Below, one piece after another: positions 6,241-7,096 of a DNA stretch of 7,096 nucleotides. Every line of letters starts with the position of its first letter. The stretch's first letter is position 1. The notes under the pieces are model-generated. The model did no database searches and was not told where the DNA came from. It was given only the letters and a program-made list of their open reading frames with translations. Where the stretch lies: assembly GCA_900551135.1 (NCBI GenBank), contig URUX01000128.1:1-7096 (forward strand), in the 5' to 3' direction. Position numbers and translations under genes: made by a program. This stretch comes from an uncultured Clostridium sp. GTDB lineage: Bacteria; Bacillota; Clostridia; Lachnospirales; Lachnospiraceae.

Positions 6241-6272
6241 ATTTTTCAAATTTTTTAAAAAATTTGAAAAAT
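6241..6272. repeat. Perfect 32-bp A/T palindrome upstream of tRNA-Trp
   Basis: ATTTTTCAAATTTTTT (6241-6256) is followed without a spacer by its exact reverse complement (6257-6272). Only two of the 32 positions are G or C. It ends 5 bp before the tRNA -35 element, so the A/T tracts occupy the region where an RNA polymerase alpha-subunit UP element acts. Confidence 0.9.
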
Positions 6273-6277
6273 AACCG

Positions 6278-6306
6278 TTGACATCAGCATGGGTTTGTGC
6301 TATTAT
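6278..6306 (+). promoter_or_regulatory. Promoter of tRNA-Trp
   Basis: A consensus TTGACA (6278-6283), a 17-bp spacer and TATTAT (6301-6306), with TGC before the -10. A TATAAT at 6304-6309 overlaps it but is 20 bp from the -35. The predicted start near 6313 leaves a leader of about 30 nt for RNase P to remove. Confidence 0.8.
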
Positions 6307-6341
6307 AATGGAGCATGAGGCAAACAGCCTTAGAGATGCAA

Positions 6342-6412
6342 AGGGGAATAGTTCAATGGTAGAGCAGCGGTCTCCAAAACCGTAGATGGGGGTTCGAGCC
6401 CCTCTTCCCCTG
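6342..6412 (+). tRNA. tRNA-Trp (anticodon CCA)
   Basis: A complete 71-nt cloverleaf can be folded by eye. The acceptor AGGGGAA pairs with TTCCCCT, the D stem is GTTC/GAGC, and the anticodon stem GCGGT/ACCGT holds loop CTCCAAA with anticodon CCA. The variable loop is short, and the T arm GGGGG-TTCGAGC-CCCTC has one G-U pair. The discriminator is G, as is usual for bacterial tRNA-Trp. The 3' CCA is not encoded, so it must be added after transcription. It is a single tRNA with its own promoter and terminators, not part of a cluster. The anticodon decodes UGG only. Confidence 0.96.
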
Positions 6413-6452
6413 TTTCCTTTGGGAAGAAATTATAAGTGTGAAAAAGTGTGAG

Positions 6453-6487
6453 AAAAACCTTAAAGTGCCGAAGCTTTAAGGTTTTTT
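6453..6487 (+). terminator. Terminator of tRNA-Trp, probably bidirectional
   Basis: CCTTAAAG (6458-6465) pairs with CTTTAAGG (6474-6481) around an 8-nt loop, flanked by AAAAA on the left and TTTTTT on the right. The A and T tracts pair as well and give a T tract on both strands. It lies about 40 nt after the tRNA and can also stop leftward transcription from radA. Confidence 0.8.
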
Positions 6488-6507
6488 CATTTTACGGCGG
6501 ATTGCAG

Positions 6508-6549
6508 AAACTGCGGGAACGAGAACCAGCTCATTCCCGCAGTTTTTTT
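6508..6549 (+). terminator. Second terminator facing radA
   Basis: AAACTGCGGGAA (6508-6519) pairs perfectly with TTCCCGCAGTTT (6534-6545), with an inner GAG/CTC extension, then a run of seven T (6543-6549) on the plus strand. On the minus strand the stem is followed only by TTTC. It overlaps the radA stop codon (6548-6550) and should stop rightward read-through most efficiently, while also folding at the 3' end of the radA message. Confidence 0.7.
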
Positions 6550-7096
6550 ACAGCAGTCCAATCGCTTCTTTTATATTGCTGACCCCTATGAGTCGAATCT
6601 TATCCGCAGGCTTCATCTTCTCCAGACAAATTTCCGGCAAAATACAGGTCGTAAATCCCAGCTTAACGGCTTCTGCCACTCTCTGCTCTGCCATAGACAC
6701 CGCGCGGACTTCCCCAGACAGTCCTACTTCGCCAAACAAAATGATGCCAGGGTCTACCGGCCTGTCCTTATAGCTGGAAATCAGAGCCATTACAATCGCC
6801 AAATCCAGAGCCGGTTCATTCATCTTCATGCCTCCGGCAATATTCACATAAGCGTCAAACCGGGCCAAATCATAGTGGCACCGTTTTTCCAAAACCGCCA
6901 TCAGCAGGTTGACCCTGTTATAATCTGTGCCTGCCGCCGTTCTTCTGGGCATTCCAAAGCTGGTTTCCGTAACCAGCGCCTGTACCTCTAATAAAATAGG
7001 TCTGGTTCCCTCGACCAGACATGCCACGACTGCTCCGGAAGCATCCTGAGGACGTCCGGAAAGCATATACTCTGACGGGTTTTCCACTTCCGCAAG
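6548..7096 (-). CDS. radA: DNA repair protein RadA, C-terminal part (5' end outside the window)
   Basis: The frame is open to the right edge and gives the last 182 residues of RadA/Sms, which is normally about 450 aa. It begins LAEVENPSEYMLSGRP, the segment just after the RecA-like core with its KNRFG motif, and continues with EGTRPILLEVQALV, FGMPRR, NRVNLLMAVLEKR, NIAGGMKMNEPALDLAI and FGEVGLSGEVRAVSMAEQR. This is the Lon-protease-like domain. The peptidase serine/lysine pair is not apparent (NEPALDLA stands where Lon has the GPSAG nucleophile loop), as expected for RadA. RadA is a ring-shaped ATPase that promotes branch migration in recombinational repair and transformation. The zinc finger and Walker motifs would lie to the right of the window. 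A GTG at 7087 is internal and not a start. It converges on tRNA-Trp with two terminators between. Confidence 0.95.
   Translation of the reverse strand, partial: LAEVENPSEYMLSGRPQDASGAVVACLVEGTRPILLEVQALVTETSFGMPRRTAAGTDYNRVNLLMAVLEKRCHYDLARFDAYVNIAGGMKMNEPALDLAIVMALISSYKDRPVDPGIILFGEVGLSGEVRAVSMAEQRVAEAVKLGFTTCILPEICLEKMKPADKIRLIGVSNIKEAIGLL

Noticed and set aside
6342..6412. tRNA gene as a possible integration site for a mobile element
   Set aside because: No repeated tRNA 3' end, integrase or foreign-looking genes are seen on either side within the window.
6434..6453. Two tandem copies of a 10-bp unit (AAGTGTGAAA / AAGTGTGAGA)
   Set aside because: Only two imperfect low-complexity copies in the tRNA 3' trailer; no function suggested.
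1..7096. CRISPR array, insertion sequence, rRNA or riboswitch
   Set aside because: No regularly spaced repeats, transposase frame, rRNA segments or recognisable riboswitch core was found on either strand.

Overview
The window looks like chromosome from a low-to-mid GC Gram-positive anaerobe, most likely a Lachnospiraceae-type Clostridia. The basis is AGGAGG-type ribosome binding sites, TTGACA/TATAAT promoters, hairpin-plus-T terminators, a PPi-type phosphofructokinase, an HPr-like protein without its histidine, and an XPD-like helicase fused to a RecB-type nuclease. The exact genus cannot be fixed from the sequence. No mobile element, CRISPR array or rRNA is visible.

Left part (1-1824): two leftward genes form a short operon. 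A degenerate sigma-70-like protein (280-825) keeps regions 1.2, 2.1-2.2 and 3, but has lost the melting/-10 residues and all of region 4. It is followed 16 nt later by a small two-helix membrane protein (263 to the left edge) whose frame is broken at a G run. A LysR-type regulator (949-1824) is transcribed divergently. The shared 120-nt region holds overlapping promoters and an ATTAT-N11-ATAAT box, so the regulator may control itself and the sigma-like operon.

Middle (1829-4536): a 797-aa nuclease-helicase converges on lysR with a 4-nt gap, and the lysR terminator hairpin lies inside its last codons. Upstream is an HPr-like gene with a strong promoter. Its UUCG-loop terminator overlaps the helicase promoter.

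Right part (4735-7096): a 413-aa phosphofructokinase of the probable PPi-dependent type has its own promoter and terminator. A rightward tRNA-Trp(CCA) follows, with a TTGACA/TATTAT promoter directly after a perfect 32-bp A/T palindrome. Two terminators separate the tRNA from the convergent radA gene, of which only the C-terminal 182 codons (the Lon-like domain) are in the window.

The genes are mostly independent transcription units. The plausible functional groupings are central carbon metabolism and its regulation (pfp and the HPr-like gene), DNA repair (the helicase and radA), and the divergent regulator/sigma-like unit. The less ordinary items are the sigma-like protein, the frameshifted membrane gene and the compact overlap of regulatory signals.
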